From: Vreelandella profundi
GTDB taxonomy: Bacteria > Pseudomonadota > Gammaproteobacteria > Pseudomonadales > Halomonadaceae
Assembly (NCBI RefSeq): GCF_019722725.1
Contig: NZ_CP077941.1
Coordinates: 930,001-994,000, forward strand
Reading direction: 5' to 3'
Length of the DNA: 64,000 nucleotides
The stretch's first letter is position 1. Every line of letters begins with the position of its first letter. The notes beneath the pieces are model-generated. The model was given only the letters and a program-made list of their open reading frames with translations. It ran no database searches and was not told the origin of the DNA. Position numbers and translations under genes: made by a program. Positions 33,512-43,518 of the stretch are shown piece by piece.

Positions 33512-36500
33512 TGAACTTCTCTAACTTCTTCATCAGCCGCCCGATATTTGCCACGGTACTGGCAATTATCGTGACGCTGGTAGGCGTTATGTCCATGCGA
33601 GTGCTGTCTATTGAGCAGTACCCTAGCGTGGTGCCGCCTACCGTGTCGGTGCAGGCGCAGTTTCCCGGTGCTGACGCAGAAACCGTTGCCCAAACGGTCG
33701 CGGCACCGCTAGCAGAAGCTATTAATGGCGTTGAGGACATGTTGTACATGACCTCAAACAGCGCTGATAACGGCATTATGAGCCTGAGCATTGCGTTCAA
33801 TATTGGCACCGATGGCGATATTAATACCATTAACGTCAATAACCGCGTGCAAGGCGCGCTTTCGCAATTGCCTGAGGCCGTTCAGCAGCAAGGCGTTACT
33901 GTCGAACTGCGCTCAGACTCTATTTTGATGCTTCTTGCGTTGACCTCACCAGGTGGGGACTACGACAACATCTATATGCAGAACTACGCCACGCTCAATA
34001 TTCTGGATGAACTGCGCCAAGTACCGGGTGTAGGCAATGCGGAAGTGCTGGGTGGCGGTGAGTTTGCCATGCGTATTTGGATGGATCCAGACAAGCTGGC
34101 TCAGTACGACCTGACGCCTAGTGAAGTGGCCAGCGCGATTAGATCGCAAAATACTGAAATCCCAGCGGGCAGTTTGGCATCCACGCCCCAAAGTGAGCCG
34201 CGGGCTTATACCTATACGATTACCGCAGGCGGCCGTTTAAATAATGTGGATGACTTCCGCAATATTTATCTGCGCACCAATAATGATGGTTCGTCACTGC
34301 GCTTGGAAGACGTGGCACGTATCGAACTCGGGGCGTCTTTCTACGGTATTGATGCTCGTTTGAACGGCTCTACCATGACGCCGATTATCATTAATCAGCA
34401 GCCAGGAGCAAACGCATTAGCCACCGCCGATGCCCTGCGCGCAACGATGGATGATCTGCAAGAGCGTTTCCCGCCAGGCCTTGAGTATGTGGCGCCTTAT
34501 GACACTACGTTGTTTATTGATGCCTCGGTTGAGACGGTTTTCCATACCTTTATTGAAGCCTTTCTGATCGTTATCGTCATTCTGTTTATATTCTTACAGA
34601 ACTGGCGCTTTACCGTGATTGCAATGTCGGTGGTGCCGGTAGCAGTAGTGGGTACCTTTGCAGGCTTTTACCTACTTGGCTTTTCGATCAATCTACTGAC
34701 GCTTTTCGCGCTGGTACTATCGATAGGCATCGTAGTTGATGACGCCATCTTGGTAGTTGAAAACGTCGAACGTGTACTCAGTGAAGAAGAGGATATAAGC
34801 GTTCACGACGCTACCATCCGGGCCATGAAAGAGGTCGGAGGGCCGGTTATTGCAACCTCGCTGATTATGGCTGCCGTGTTTATCCCTGTTGCTTTCCTAG
34901 GCGGGTTTACCGGGCAGATTTATCAGCAGTTTGCGATTACCGTGGCCATTTCCGTTGCGCTATCGGCGGTTATGGCGCTGACCTTTACGCCGGCGCTCTC
35001 AGCGATCTTTATCAAGCATAAAATCGCAGGGGCGGGTGAGTCTAAATTCAAACGTGCCCTGAATACGCCTTTGCGCCTGTTTGATCGCATGTTCGCCGGT
35101 ATCACTGCCGCTTACATGTGGTTAGTGAAAGGGTTGGTGCGTTTATGGGTGCTTGCATTAGCGCTGACGGTGCTGGTCGGCGCTGGCTCTTTCTGGCTCT
35201 ATGCCAATACGCCATCAACGCTGGTGCCAGAAACCGACCAGGGTATCGTGCTGGTAAGCGTATCGCTGCCCGATGCCGCATCGCTTGATCGTACCCAGAG
35301 CTACATGGAAAAGCTCAGTGCTGAAATTGAAGCGATTCCGGGCGTTGAGTACTCCTCAGCCATTGCGGGTTACGACATTCTGTCGAGCGCCGTGAATACG
35401 GCTCGAGGGATCATTTTCGTCAACATGAGCAATTGGTCTGAGCGTGATCTTACTGCCGGCGGTCTTGTCGGCCAGATTATGCAGCTGGGGGCGAGTATCG
35501 ACGGTGGCTCTGCGATGGCGTTTAACGTGCCGCCGATTATGGGCCTCTCGACGACCGGTGGTTTTACCGGCTATCTGCAGTCCTTTGATGGTGCATCAAC
35601 GCGGGAACTGTATGAAGCATCGCTGCAAATTATGCAGAAGGCCAATGAGCATCCTGCTTTAAATCAAGTGTTTTCAACGTTCAACGTTAACGTGCCTTCT
35701 TACCGCGCGAACATTGATCAACAGAAGGCGCTGAGCTATGGCGTGGCACTGGAGGAGATTAACTCAGCACTAGGCAATACGTTTGGTAACGGCTTTGTGA
35801 ACTACTTTAGCTATCAAAACCGTAATTTCCAGGTGTACCTGCAAAACGAAGATGATTTCCGTAAGACGCCAGATGACGTTAGCAGCGTGTATGTGCGTGG
35901 CGGCAACGGTGAGCGTATACCGCTTTCTGAATTCGTCGAGCTTGAGCGCCAAACGGGGGCTTCCGTGGTATCCCGCTTCGGGGTTTACGCGGGCGCTCAG
36001 TTCCAGGGAAATCCAGCACCCGGCTACAGTTCTACTCAAGCGATCGAAACGATGGATGCAATCGTGCAAGAGACGCTAGGCGCTAACTGGGGCATGGGCT
36101 GGACCGGTACCGCTTATCAGGAGTCTAACCAGGGTAATGCGGCCACCATCGCTATCGTCTTCGGTATGCTAATGGTGTTCTTGATACTCGCGGCCCAGTA
36201 TGAAAGCTGGTCACTGCCGCTGGCGGTACTAACGGCGACGCCTTTTGCTTTCCTTGGCAGCATAGGGGGCATTGTACTTCGCGGCCTAGACACCAGCGTG
36301 TATGTGCAAATAGGCATGCTGGTCGTCATAGGGTTAGCAGCGAAGAACGCTATATTGATCGTCGAATTTGCCGAACTTCAGCGTAAAGAGCACGGCAAAT
36401 CAATCCGCGAAGCGGCGATTATTGCGGCAGAGCTGCGATTCCGCCCGATTGTTATGACCTCGCTAGCGTTCATCTTTGGTACTTTGCCGCTGGCGCTAGC

Positions 36501-36699
36501 CACCGGCGCCAGCGATGTGAGCAGTCATCACATCGGTACCACGGTTGCGATGGGGATGCTGTCGGTCGCTACGTTGGGCAGTCTGTTTATTCCTACCTTT
36601 TACGCCATGATTGCAACAGCGTCGGATTGGCTAGGTCGCAAGACGCGAGGGCATAAGCATGAACCCTCCAAGCCAGCGCTTGAGAATAATCAAGACTAA
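33511..36699 (+). CDS. RND multidrug efflux pump, AcrB/MexB (HAE1) type
   Basis: Proton-driven inner-membrane pump, 1062 aa, full family length with 12 membrane helices. MNFSNFFISRPIFATVLAII is the usual start. Proton-relay residues are visible: the Asp pair in GIVVDDAILVVENVERV and the Lys in GLAAKNAILIVEFA. Periplasmic signs include SIEQYPSVVPPTVSV and TDQGIVLVSVSLPDAAS. Length and motif place it among drug/solvent exporters rather than metal pumps. It ends the three-gene operon, followed by a strong terminator; control is inferred from the TetR gene at 38611. Confidence 0.96.
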   Translation: MNFSNFFISRPIFATVLAIIVTLVGVMSMRVLSIEQYPSVVPPTVSVQAQFPGADAETVAQTVAAPLAEAINGVEDMLYMTSNSADNGIMSLSIAFNIGTDGDINTINVNNRVQGALSQLPEAVQQQGVTVELRSDSILMLLALTSPGGDYDNIYMQNYATLNILDELRQVPGVGNAEVLGGGEFAMRIWMDPDKLAQYDLTPSEVASAIRSQNTEIPAGSLASTPQSEPRAYTYTITAGGRLNNVDDFRNIYLRTNNDGSSLRLEDVARIELGASFYGIDARLNGSTMTPIIINQQPGANALATADALRATMDDLQERFPPGLEYVAPYDTTLFIDASVETVFHTFIEAFLIVIVILFIFLQNWRFTVIAMSVVPVAVVGTFAGFYLLGFSINLLTLFALVLSIGIVVDDAILVVENVERVLSEEEDISVHDATIRAMKEVGGPVIATSLIMAAVFIPVAFLGGFTGQIYQQFAITVAISVALSAVMALTFTPALSAIFIKHKIAGAGESKFKRALNTPLRLFDRMFAGITAAYMWLVKGLVRLWVLALALTVLVGAGSFWLYANTPSTLVPETDQGIVLVSVSLPDAASLDRTQSYMEKLSAEIEAIPGVEYSSAIAGYDILSSAVNTARGIIFVNMSNWSERDLTAGGLVGQIMQLGASIDGGSAMAFNVPPIMGLSTTGGFTGYLQSFDGASTRELYEASLQIMQKANEHPALNQVFSTFNVNVPSYRANIDQQKALSYGVALEEINSALGNTFGNGFVNYFSYQNRNFQVYLQNEDDFRKTPDDVSSVYVRGGNGERIPLSEFVELERQTGASVVSRFGVYAGAQFQGNPAPGYSSTQAIETMDAIVQETLGANWGMGWTGTAYQESNQGNAATIAIVFGMLMVFLILAAQYESWSLPLAVLTATPFAFLGSIGGIVLRGLDTSVYVQIGMLVVIGLAAKNAILIVEFAELQRKEHGKSIREAAIIAAELRFRPIVMTSLAFIFGTLPLALATGASDVSSHHIGTTVAMGMLSVATLGSLFIPTFYAMIATASDWLGRKTRGHKHEPSKPALENNQD

Positions 36700-36730
36700 T
36701 TTGCCGCCCTGAGCGACGGGTAAGCAATAA

Positions 36731-36764
36731 ACGGGTGTCACCTTCGGGTGATGCCCGTTTTTTT
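36731..36764 (+). terminator. Intrinsic terminator of efflux operon
   Basis: A 12-bp stem (ACGGGTGTCACC with GGTGATGCCCGT, two G-T pairs), a TTCG tetraloop and seven T residues. Confidence 0.92.
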
Positions 36765-36863
36765 ATGTGACGAAAATTGCGTGAAAAGTGGTACTAAAAA
36801 GCTAATGTAGACTAAGCTTTAAATAATAATACATCGCCGGCTAAGTATCGGAGGAGTAACACT

Positions 36864-37550
36864 ATGGAACATGTACTGCACGCTGCCATGCAATTTCCGA
36901 GTATTGTGCTCGTTGTCTTACTAGGATTACTGGCGTTCTACTGGCTATTAGTGCTGATTCGAGTAGCCCCGCTAGACTTATTTGAACGTGACAGTTTAAA
37001 AGAAGATCATCTCGCCAGTACGCTGGTCTCGCTAGGCTTTGCTGGCGTGCCTGCCATACTGGCATTGACCATTATTGTGGCTATTTCAGCGGTATTCACA
37101 TTGACGGTAGAACTGTTGATCTTGCGATGGCTGCCGCTTGGCTTAATACGTATTCCCGTGGGCGTGCTGGTGCTCTGGCTGTCGATGGTCGCTGCTTCGC
37201 CTATCGCAGCGTCGCTTTGCCACGGGTTACATCGTGGGTTACACCGCTATCGTCCGTTTACTCGCCGGTGCTTGTTGGGTGAAACCGTGGTGGTGACAGA
37301 GCGCCAAGGCAGCGGTGAGTTGGCGTTTGCAGTGATTGATAATGAGCCTAACAGCGCAGTAACGCTGCATAGCAAAGAGGGGGCTTTGCCACTTCAAGGC
37401 GAGCGCCGTGTGTTGGTGAAATACCTGCCCTCAGAGAGTGCTTATCGAAGCGTGTCAGAGCAAGACTACTTAGAAACGCGCGTTCATTTGAACAAGCTGC
37501 GGCTCAACCGAAAAAAACGTCACTCGGCGCCGTACTCTACTTCACATTGA
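36864..37550 (+). CDS. Membrane protein with C-terminal OB-fold/NfeD-like domain
   Basis: A 228-aa inner-membrane protein of uncertain function. Three hydrophobic segments are visible (about residues 14-34, 58-85 and 92-115). Then comes a soluble domain (CLLGETVVVTERQGSGELAFAV, GERRVLVKYLPSESAYRS) that resembles the OB-fold of YqiJ/NfeD-type proteins, and a basic tail. YqiJ relatives often pair with a flotillin (YqiK), but no flotillin gene is next to it here. GGAGGAG stands before the ATG. The fold assignment is inference from pattern only. Confidence 0.7.
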   Translation: MEHVLHAAMQFPSIVLVVLLGLLAFYWLLVLIRVAPLDLFERDSLKEDHLASTLVSLGFAGVPAILALTIIVAISAVFTLTVELLILRWLPLGLIRIPVGVLVLWLSMVAASPIAASLCHGLHRGLHRYRPFTRRCLLGETVVVTERQGSGELAFAVIDNEPNSAVTLHSKEGALPLQGERRVLVKYLPSESAYRSVSEQDYLETRVHLNKLRLNRKKRHSAPYSTSH

Positions 37551-37606
37551 TAGGGATTCGCATTGATAGGAAACAGCTGGGCGCATCGCCTGCAAGCGTC
37601 GCTCAG

Positions 37607-38542
37607 CTATTGCCACCATTTCCGCCACTGCTGGGTTAGCCACTGAATGATAGTTGAATTAACCTCGGTCGCTTGAGTTTGCTCGTTGGGCACTACATCA
37701 GTCTTTTCAGTCCGAATTAAAAAGCGCTCAATGGGCGTGACCTGTTCAGGTCGGTCTAGCATGGGGGCGTGCCCGCAGTTAGGCACGCTGAGTGTTACTA
37801 GCGACGGCTGAAGCTCAGCCATGCGTGGCACCGTTGTTGCGTCAAGCAGCGTCGATTGCTCGCCACGAATAACCATCACCGGGCAGCGAATGCTCGCCCA
37901 GTCAGCCCAGGTTTCGCGTGGCGTGTCATGTATAAACTGCTCGCTAATGCGCGGATCAAAGTGATACGTCCAGCGGCCATCAGGCAGCCTGCGGGCGCTG
38001 TTGAGCGCTAATTCGCGCCACGCGGCTTCACTGGTAATGCCAAAGCTTTTATAGTGCTGGCTGAGTGCCTGCTGAAGTTCACTAAAGCTTGAAAAACGAT
38101 GGGTAACGCTAAAATAACTGGCCAGCTCAATAAGGCCCTGCTTGTTCAGCTCCGGACCAATATCATTGAGAATTAGCTTGGAAATACGCCCGCTATGCTG
38201 AGGGTCAGCGGCAATTAACATGCCTAGCAGACCACCCATCGACGTGCCCAGCCAATCAACGCGCTCAAGTTTGAAGTGATCGAGTAGCGCGATAGCGACC
38301 GTCATATAATGACTGTAAAGATAGTCGTGAGCAGGAAAGAGCGACCAGCTGGACAGCCCGCGCCCAGGCGTGTCAGGGGCAAGAATGCGCCACTCGCTGC
38401 CGAGCTCGCGCGCCAGCGCGCTAAAATCACCGCCGTGACGAGCAAGGCCATGCCAGGCGATCAGAGTGCGGGAGGCATTAGGGTTCCAAATGCGAACAGC
38501 AACATCTAATTCACGTACGCGGACAAACGCTAGGGCATCCAT
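37607..38542 (-). CDS. Alpha/beta hydrolase
   Basis: A 311-aa alpha/beta-hydrolase. The oxyanion strand is TLIAWHGLARHGGDFSALA, the nucleophile elbow GTSMGG, the acid is probably Asp in the RGEQSTLLDATT region, and the catalytic His in VPNCGHAPMLD. It probably hydrolyses an ester or related bond in the cytoplasm; no signal peptide is present and the substrate is unknown. The C-terminal 40 residues (from RTEKTDVVPNEQTQ) extend beyond the core fold and end QQWRKWWQ. It lies upstream-adjacent to the TetR gene on the same strand order (tetR first), with a 68-bp gap. Confidence 0.87.
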   Translation of the reverse strand: MDALAFVRVRELDVAVRIWNPNASRTLIAWHGLARHGGDFSALARELGSEWRILAPDTPGRGLSSWSLFPAHDYLYSHYMTVAIALLDHFKLERVDWLGTSMGGLLGMLIAADPQHSGRISKLILNDIGPELNKQGLIELASYFSVTHRFSSFSELQQALSQHYKSFGITSEAAWRELALNSARRLPDGRWTYHFDPRISEQFIHDTPRETWADWASIRCPVMVIRGEQSTLLDATTVPRMAELQPSLVTLSVPNCGHAPMLDRPEQVTPIERFLIRTEKTDVVPNEQTQATEVNSTIIQWLTQQWRKWWQ

Positions 38543-38610
38543 AGTGTGCTCACATGGCTGGGTAATAACGCCAGTATTAGCATACTTGCTGCATTGAGAG
38601 TGGGGTTAAA

Positions 38611-39222
38611 TTAGCGCTGCATCATGTGGATGGAGATGTCGATCATTTCGCCGCCGCGTTCACGAATCGAATACGCATCTGGATTACGCAACCACTCATG
38701 GAAGAGACCACCTAACATCGACTGCATCATCCGCGCAGCAACGGCTGGCGAGAGGTCTTCGCGCAACAGCTGCTGCTGCTGGGCGATCTCAAACACTGAC
38801 AGCATTTCATCGAAACACTCGTTACCAATTTTATCCTGCATTTCTAGCGGGTTGATGTCACTGAAGAATTCGCAGCGATGCAGCAGGATCGACAGTACCC
38901 GCTGGTACGAGGGCTGTTCAATGCGTGCCAAGCCGGCATGGCAGGCTAAGCGGATAGACTCAAGAGGCGATTTTCCAGCCTCGGTTTTCTCCACTTCTTC
39001 CATCAGCGATTGGAAGGGCATGCGGACCTGTTCCACAAGCGCCATGAACAGGTCGCCTTTATTTTTAAAATGCCAATAGACAGCGCCTCGGGTAAGGCCT
39101 GCATGGCGAGCAATTTGTTCTAGCGATGTGCGTGCCACGCCTTTAGCAAAAAACACCTCTTCGGCAGCATGTAACAGTGCTTCCCGAGTGGCAGCAGCTT
39201 CAGCTTTAGTTTTTCTTGCCAT
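38611..39222 (-). CDS. TetR/AcrR-family repressor of multidrug efflux
   Basis: A 203-aa AcrR/TtgR/MexR-like repressor. The N-terminal HTH is MARKTKAEAAATREALLHAA through TSLEQIARHAGLTRGAVYWH and FKNKGDLFMALVEQ, followed by an all-helical ligand domain (LESIRLACHAGLARI, AARMMQSMLGGLFHEWLRNP). The frame extends to 39291, but the ATG at 39222 gives the canonical N-terminus. A TACATTC..TGTATG motif lies 61-78 bp upstream and a similar site covers the efflux promoter at 30571. Regulation of that pump is therefore likely although the gene is separated by two other genes and faces the other way. Confidence 0.9.
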   Translation of the reverse strand: MARKTKAEAAATREALLHAAEEVFFAKGVARTSLEQIARHAGLTRGAVYWHFKNKGDLFMALVEQVRMPFQSLMEEVEKTEAGKSPLESIRLACHAGLARIEQPSYQRVLSILLHRCEFFSDINPLEMQDKIGNECFDEMLSVFEIAQQQQLLREDLSPAVAARMMQSMLGGLFHEWLRNPDAYSIRERGGEMIDISIHMMQR

Positions 39223-39282
39223 GGAACGCAACCTTATGATCGAAACGTAATGGTCATATTTTAACCTAAGCTGATGGAGATT

Positions 39283-39300
39283 TACATTCAAAACTGTATG
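39283..39300. promoter_or_regulatory. Candidate self-operator of the TetR repressor
   Basis: TACATTCAAAACTGTATG; its complement contains GAATGTA as in the efflux operator at 30571-30590. Located upstream of the tetR start, consistent with autoregulation. Confidence 0.5.
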
Positions 39301-39434
39301 GATAATTCAGCTAGCGCATAGCATCAAGGGTTAGGCTCGTTATTTTGCAGCGTCAGGCGTATAAAAAGGCAATGGAATGGATCCGTATTCACTGCGACAG
39401 CGTGAAGCATCATCGTTAAAACAGGACTTTAAGC

Positions 39435-40466
39435 ATGCCGCGAACCCCTTTTCAGCTGGGCGAACACACCATTATGCCCGGCCAGCGTTTACAAATAGAT
39501 GTGCCGGTAGCGCGTTTATATACCCATACGCCGCTGCATATACCTGTGGAGGTCGTGCATGGGCGCAAGGATGGCCCTGTTTTATTAGTTTGTGGCGGTA
39601 TTCATGGCGACGAAATCAACGGTGTGGAAATTGTGCGCCGGGTACTGCGCGCCAAGGCGATTAATAGCATTCGCGGCACGCTCATCGCAGTGCCGGTGGT
39701 CAATGTGTTTGGTTTCTTACAGCAAACGCGCTATTTGCCTGATCGGCGTGATCTTAACCGCTGCTTTCCGGGCAGCGAGTCAGGCTCGTTAGGTGGGCGG
39801 ATTGCCGCTCTTTTTCGCGAACAAATTGTGGATCACGCCACGCATATTATTGACCTGCATACCGGGGCCATTCACCGTACGAACCTGCCGCAAATTCGTG
39901 CACAGCTGCGCCCAGGCAGTGAAACCGAACGCATGGCAGATGCTTTTGGCGCCCCCGTGGTGCTTAACGCTGAGCTGCGCGAAGGTAGCCTGCGCCACTA
40001 CGCGCAGAGCCGTGGTATCCCCGTATTAACTTATGAAGCCGGTGAAGCACTGCGCTTTGATGAATGGGCGATTGCGCCGGGTGCTCGCGGCGTGCTGCGC
40101 GTTATGCGGCGTTTAGGTATGTTGGCCGGTGAGCAGCGCCGCCGCACGCCAGCGCCTGCTGAACTGGCCAACGGTTCAAGCTGGGCAAGGGCGCCTATCG
40201 ACGGCATTTTGCGCCCCAAGGTGCGCCTAGGCGCGCGCGTAGCCAAAGGTGAGGTGCTGGGCAAAGTGGCCGATCCCTTTGGCAATGAAGAGGGCGAAGT
40301 GCGCGCAGTGGCCGATGGGATCGTGATTGGAATGAGCCGTCTGCCGCTGGCTAACGAAGGTGAAGCGCTCTTTCATATTGCCCGTTTCGATGAAATTGAG
40401 GAGGCTGAAACGGCTATCGAGAGCTTCAACTCAAGCCTAGTGCCGCCCACAGATTCGTTTTCTTAG
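39435..40466 (+). CDS. Succinylglutamate desuccinylase/aspartoacylase family protein
   Basis: A 343-aa zinc-dependent M14-like deacylase. Zinc ligands are expected in CGGIHGDEINGVEIVRR (His and Glu of HGDE) and in IIDLHTG; LPDRRDLNRCFPGSESG carries the substrate Arg/Asn. The C-terminal part (DGILRPKVRLGARVAKGEVLGKVADP) is the beta-barrel domain seen in AstE-like proteins. The substrate is unknown; no arginine-succinyl pathway genes are near. The ATG at 39435 follows a weak site (AGGAC at 39421-39425). Confidence 0.87.
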   Translation: MPRTPFQLGEHTIMPGQRLQIDVPVARLYTHTPLHIPVEVVHGRKDGPVLLVCGGIHGDEINGVEIVRRVLRAKAINSIRGTLIAVPVVNVFGFLQQTRYLPDRRDLNRCFPGSESGSLGGRIAALFREQIVDHATHIIDLHTGAIHRTNLPQIRAQLRPGSETERMADAFGAPVVLNAELREGSLRHYAQSRGIPVLTYEAGEALRFDEWAIAPGARGVLRVMRRLGMLAGEQRRRTPAPAELANGSSWARAPIDGILRPKVRLGARVAKGEVLGKVADPFGNEEGEVRAVADGIVIGMSRLPLANEGEALFHIARFDEIEEAETAIESFNSSLVPPTDSFS

Positions 40467-40671
40467 CCGCTATTGATACATAGAGGCTATTGGTTTAATC
40501 GATAAGTGATAGCCGCCGCGCATGGCAAGTTGGCGGCGGGTTGACTATACCTATAAGGTGGGCTTTGTTAGCGGCTACACTGATAACAACGAAAATAAAT
40601 AGCCAAGCTTTCATCGTACTCGAATGCGTGGCGCTAAAAAGCCACGTCTACCGTGACATGGAGGAAAAACG

Positions 40672-42132
40672 ATGACGAGTGATACACCTAAGCACACCAC
40701 AACGGATGCGGGTATACCGGTTAGCAGTGACGAACACTCGCTCTCAGTCGGGCCAGATGGCCCTATTGTGATGCACGACCACGTACTGATGGAGCAAATG
40801 GCGGCGTTTAACCGGGAAATGATTCCTGACCGTCAACCACATGCCAAGGGCAGCGGCGCCTTTGGGCATTTTGAAGTCACCCACGATGTAAGCAAATACA
40901 CCAAAGCCAAGTTTCTGCACAAAGGTACTAAAACCGATGTGCTGATCCGCTTTTCGACGGTAGCCGGTGAAAGCGGCAGCCCCGATACGTGGCGTGACCC
41001 GCGCGGTTTTTCGGTGAAATTTTATACCGAGGAAGGCAATTTCGACATGGTGGGTAATAATACCCCCGTGTTTTTTGTGCGTGACCCAATGAAGTTTCAG
41101 CACTTCATTCACTCACAAAAACGTCGCGCCGATAACGGTCTGCGTGACCATGATATGCAATGGGATTTTTGGACGCTGTCACCTGAGTCGGCTCACCAGG
41201 TAGCATGGTTAATGGGAGACCGCGGTGTGCCGGCGACATGGCGGCATATGAACGGCTACTCTAGCCATACCTATATGTGGGTTAATAATGAAGGTGAGCG
41301 GTTCTGGGTGAAGTATCACTTCAAAACCGACCAGGGCATCAAGTGCATGACCCAGGAGCAAGCGGATAAAATGGCCGGTACCGATGCCGACTATCATCGC
41401 CGTGATCTATTTGAAGCCATTCAGCGTGGCGAGCATCCCACCTGGACACTGCACATGCAGATCATGCCCTTTGAGGATGCCAAAACCTATCGCTATAACC
41501 CCTTTGATCTCACCAAGGTGTGGCCCCACGATGACTATCCGCTGATGGAAGTGGGTAAGCTAACCCTTAACCAAAATCCCACCGACTTCCATAGTCAAAT
41601 CAATCAGGCCGCGTTCGAGCCTAACAACATGGTGCCAGGCACCGGCCTTTCACCCGACAAGATGTTGCTGGCACGTTCAATCTCGTATGCCGATGCACAC
41701 AGGGCGCGTTTAGGCGTTAACTATAAGCATATCCCCGTCAATATGCCTATAAGCCCAGTCAATAGCTATACCCAGGGCGGTGCCATGCGTATGCATCACG
41801 CGACAGATCCTGTCTATGCGCCGAACAGTAAAGGTGGCCCTACAGCCGATGTTGAGCGTTTTCCAGAAGATGCCGTATGGTCCACCAGCGGTGAATTGGT
41901 GCGTGCAGCTTATACGCTGCGCAAAGACGATGATGACTGGGGTCAGCCCGGTACGTTGGTTCGCGACGTAATGGATGATGCCGCGCGTGAGCGTTTGGTT
42001 TCCAACGTTGTTGGGCATCTTTCAGGTGGTGTCAGCGAGCCAGTGCTTGAGCGTGCGTTTGAGTATTGGCGCAATATCGACCAAGACGTAGGTGATCGCA
42101 TCGCCAAAGGCGTGAAAGGCGACCAGCCGTGA
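40672..42132 (+). CDS. Monofunctional catalase (clade 3 size)
   Basis: Haem catalase that dismutates H2O2, 486 aa, small-subunit type. The active-site histidine is in [16 protein letters not shown], the distal region in [20 protein letters not shown], the asparagine in [16 protein letters not shown], and the haem-ligand tyrosine in [16 protein letters not shown]. No signal peptide, so it is cytoplasmic. GGAGG lies 8 nt before the ATG. With ohr, osmC and yghU it makes a wide peroxide defence set in this window. No adjacent oxyR-like gene was seen. Confidence 0.96.
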   Translation: MTSDTPKHTTTDAGIPVSSDEHSLSVGPDGPIVMHDHVLMEQMAAFNREMIPDRQPHAKGSGAFGHFEVTHDVSKYTKAKFLHKGTKTDVLIRFSTVAGESGSPDTWRDPRGFSVKFYTEEGNFDMVGNNTPVFFVRDPMKFQHFIHSQKRRADNGLRDHDMQWDFWTLSPESAHQVAWLMGDRGVPATWRHMNGYSSHTYMWVNNEGERFWVKYHFKTDQGIKCMTQEQADKMAGTDADYHRRDLFEAIQRGEHPTWTLHMQIMPFEDAKTYRYNPFDLTKVWPHDDYPLMEVGKLTLNQNPTDFHSQINQAAFEPNNMVPGTGLSPDKMLLARSISYADAHRARLGVNYKHIPVNMPISPVNSYTQGGAMRMHHATDPVYAPNSKGGPTADVERFPEDAVWSTSGELVRAAYTLRKDDDDWGQPGTLVRDVMDDAARERLVSNVVGHLSGGVSEPVLERAFEYWRNIDQDVGDRIAKGVKGDQP

Positions 42133-42170
42133 TGCTGTAAACACTAGGCCCGCCGCCTTTACGTTGGTAG

Positions 42171-43208
42171 TTAAACAGGTAAGGGGGCGGGCTGGGTGTC
42201 TTGAGTCTCTGGCTCACGCACTAAGCTTAATGCCTCATCAAATAGGCGCAATCCTGCGCCTTCTTTATGCGCATGTTCTGACAAATGGCGCCGAAACCGT
42301 CTTCCGCCTGGGCAACCTTGAAACAGACCCAGCAGGTGGCGAGTAATATGATTCAGCTTAGCGCCTTCATCCAAGCGCTGTTGGATATAAGGCCGAAACG
42401 CGTTTGCCGCATCCAAGCGGCTCGCTGCCGGGCCTTTCTCACCAAACAGCTGCTCATCAACACCGGCCAGTAGCCACGGGTTTTGATACGCCTCGCGGCC
42501 CACCATTACGCTATCCACAAGCGTTAGCTGCTCTTGGCACTCCGCCAGAGTTTTAATCCCGCCGTTAATGCCGATATGCAATTCAGGACGGCTCTGCTTT
42601 AAACGATGGACGCGCGGATAGTTAAGTGGCGGGACATCGCGGTTCTGTTTAGGCGACAAACCCTGCAGCCATGCCTTTCGCGCGTGAACGCTAAACACCT
42701 CGCAGCCTGCATCAGCGACAATCGCAATAAATCGCTCAAGGTCGGCGTCTTCATCCTGGTCATCAATGCCAATACGGCATTTCACCGTGACCGGAATAGA
42801 CACCGCTGCCTGCATTGCCCGCACGGCATCGGCCACCTTTTCGGGGTAGCCCATCAAGCACGCGCCAATCATATTGTTCTGCACGCGATCGCTCGGGCAA
42901 CCCACGTTCAGGTTCACCTCATCATAGCCCCACGCCTCGGCAATCGCCGCGCACTCCGCCAGCTCACCGGCATCGCTGCCGCCTAACTGCAGCGCCAGCG
43001 GATGCTCCACTTCGCTGTAGCCCAAAAAGCGCTCACGGGGCGTTCCGTGCAAAATCGCACCGGTCGTGACCATCTCGGTATACAGCAGCGCACGCTTGGT
43101 TAAGGTGCGTGCAAACGCTCTGTAATCGCGGGTAGTCCAATCCATCATCGGTGCAACCGAAAAAAGCCTACCCCGGTCTGCACTATTTTCTTTAATTAAA
43201 TTAGTCAT
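42171..43208 (-). CDS. dusA: tRNA-dihydrouridine(20/20a) synthase DusA
   Basis: Flavoenzyme that reduces U20/U20a in the tRNA D-loop. The 345-aa protein has SVAPMMDWTTRDYRAFARTL, the catalytic cysteine in NVGCPSDRVQNNMIGACLM, VKCRIGIDD and the FMN phosphate region GINGGIKT, VMVGREAYQNPW. The C-terminal RNA-binding helices are complete (ITRHLLGLFQGCPGGRRFRR), so the gene is intact. dusA is a known attachment site for integrases that insert in its 5' end; the nuclease-like orphan gene lies just at that side. Confidence 0.95.
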   Translation of the reverse strand: MTNLIKENSADRGRLFSVAPMMDWTTRDYRAFARTLTKRALLYTEMVTTGAILHGTPRERFLGYSEVEHPLALQLGGSDAGELAECAAIAEAWGYDEVNLNVGCPSDRVQNNMIGACLMGYPEKVADAVRAMQAAVSIPVTVKCRIGIDDQDEDADLERFIAIVADAGCEVFSVHARKAWLQGLSPKQNRDVPPLNYPRVHRLKQSRPELHIGINGGIKTLAECQEQLTLVDSVMVGREAYQNPWLLAGVDEQLFGEKGPAASRLDAANAFRPYIQQRLDEGAKLNHITRHLLGLFQGCPGGRRFRRHLSEHAHKEGAGLRLFDEALSLVREPETQDTQPAPLPV

Positions 43209-43518
43209 TTAGTGATTTCTGTGGCTGATGCCTTAAAATTCTGGTACGGCTAGGAAAGCTTTCTAACGAGTAGCGTTATTTATGCAGACATTGTACGTAA
43301 GAAAGTACACTCGGCACAGTGTAGGTGTCATCGTGCAGAACCTCAGAGGAATTGTGATCAGGCAAGTACCGTGTTATTTAGGCGATTTCTTAGACCCACC
43401 GTAGATAATGATTTGCATCAAATTGATCAGTAAAGCTATATATGGCAAGAGCGCGAGAAAACTATAGGATTAGTAGCCCCCTGAGGATTCAGGGGAGCTA
43501 TGACTGGATTCAAATAGT
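43209..43518. other. 310-bp AT-rich gap between dusA and the orphan nuclease gene
   Basis: It must hold the dusA promoter and the end of the nuclease transcript. A CCCCTGA/TCAGGGG hairpin (43478-43495, GGAT loop) may end that transcript on the minus strand, but no T-run follows. No integrase, tRNA or clear attachment repeat could be seen by eye. Confidence 0.5.

Noticed and set aside
33186..33839. 217-aa minus-strand frame over the adaptor/pump junction
   Set aside because: Opposite two well-conserved efflux genes.
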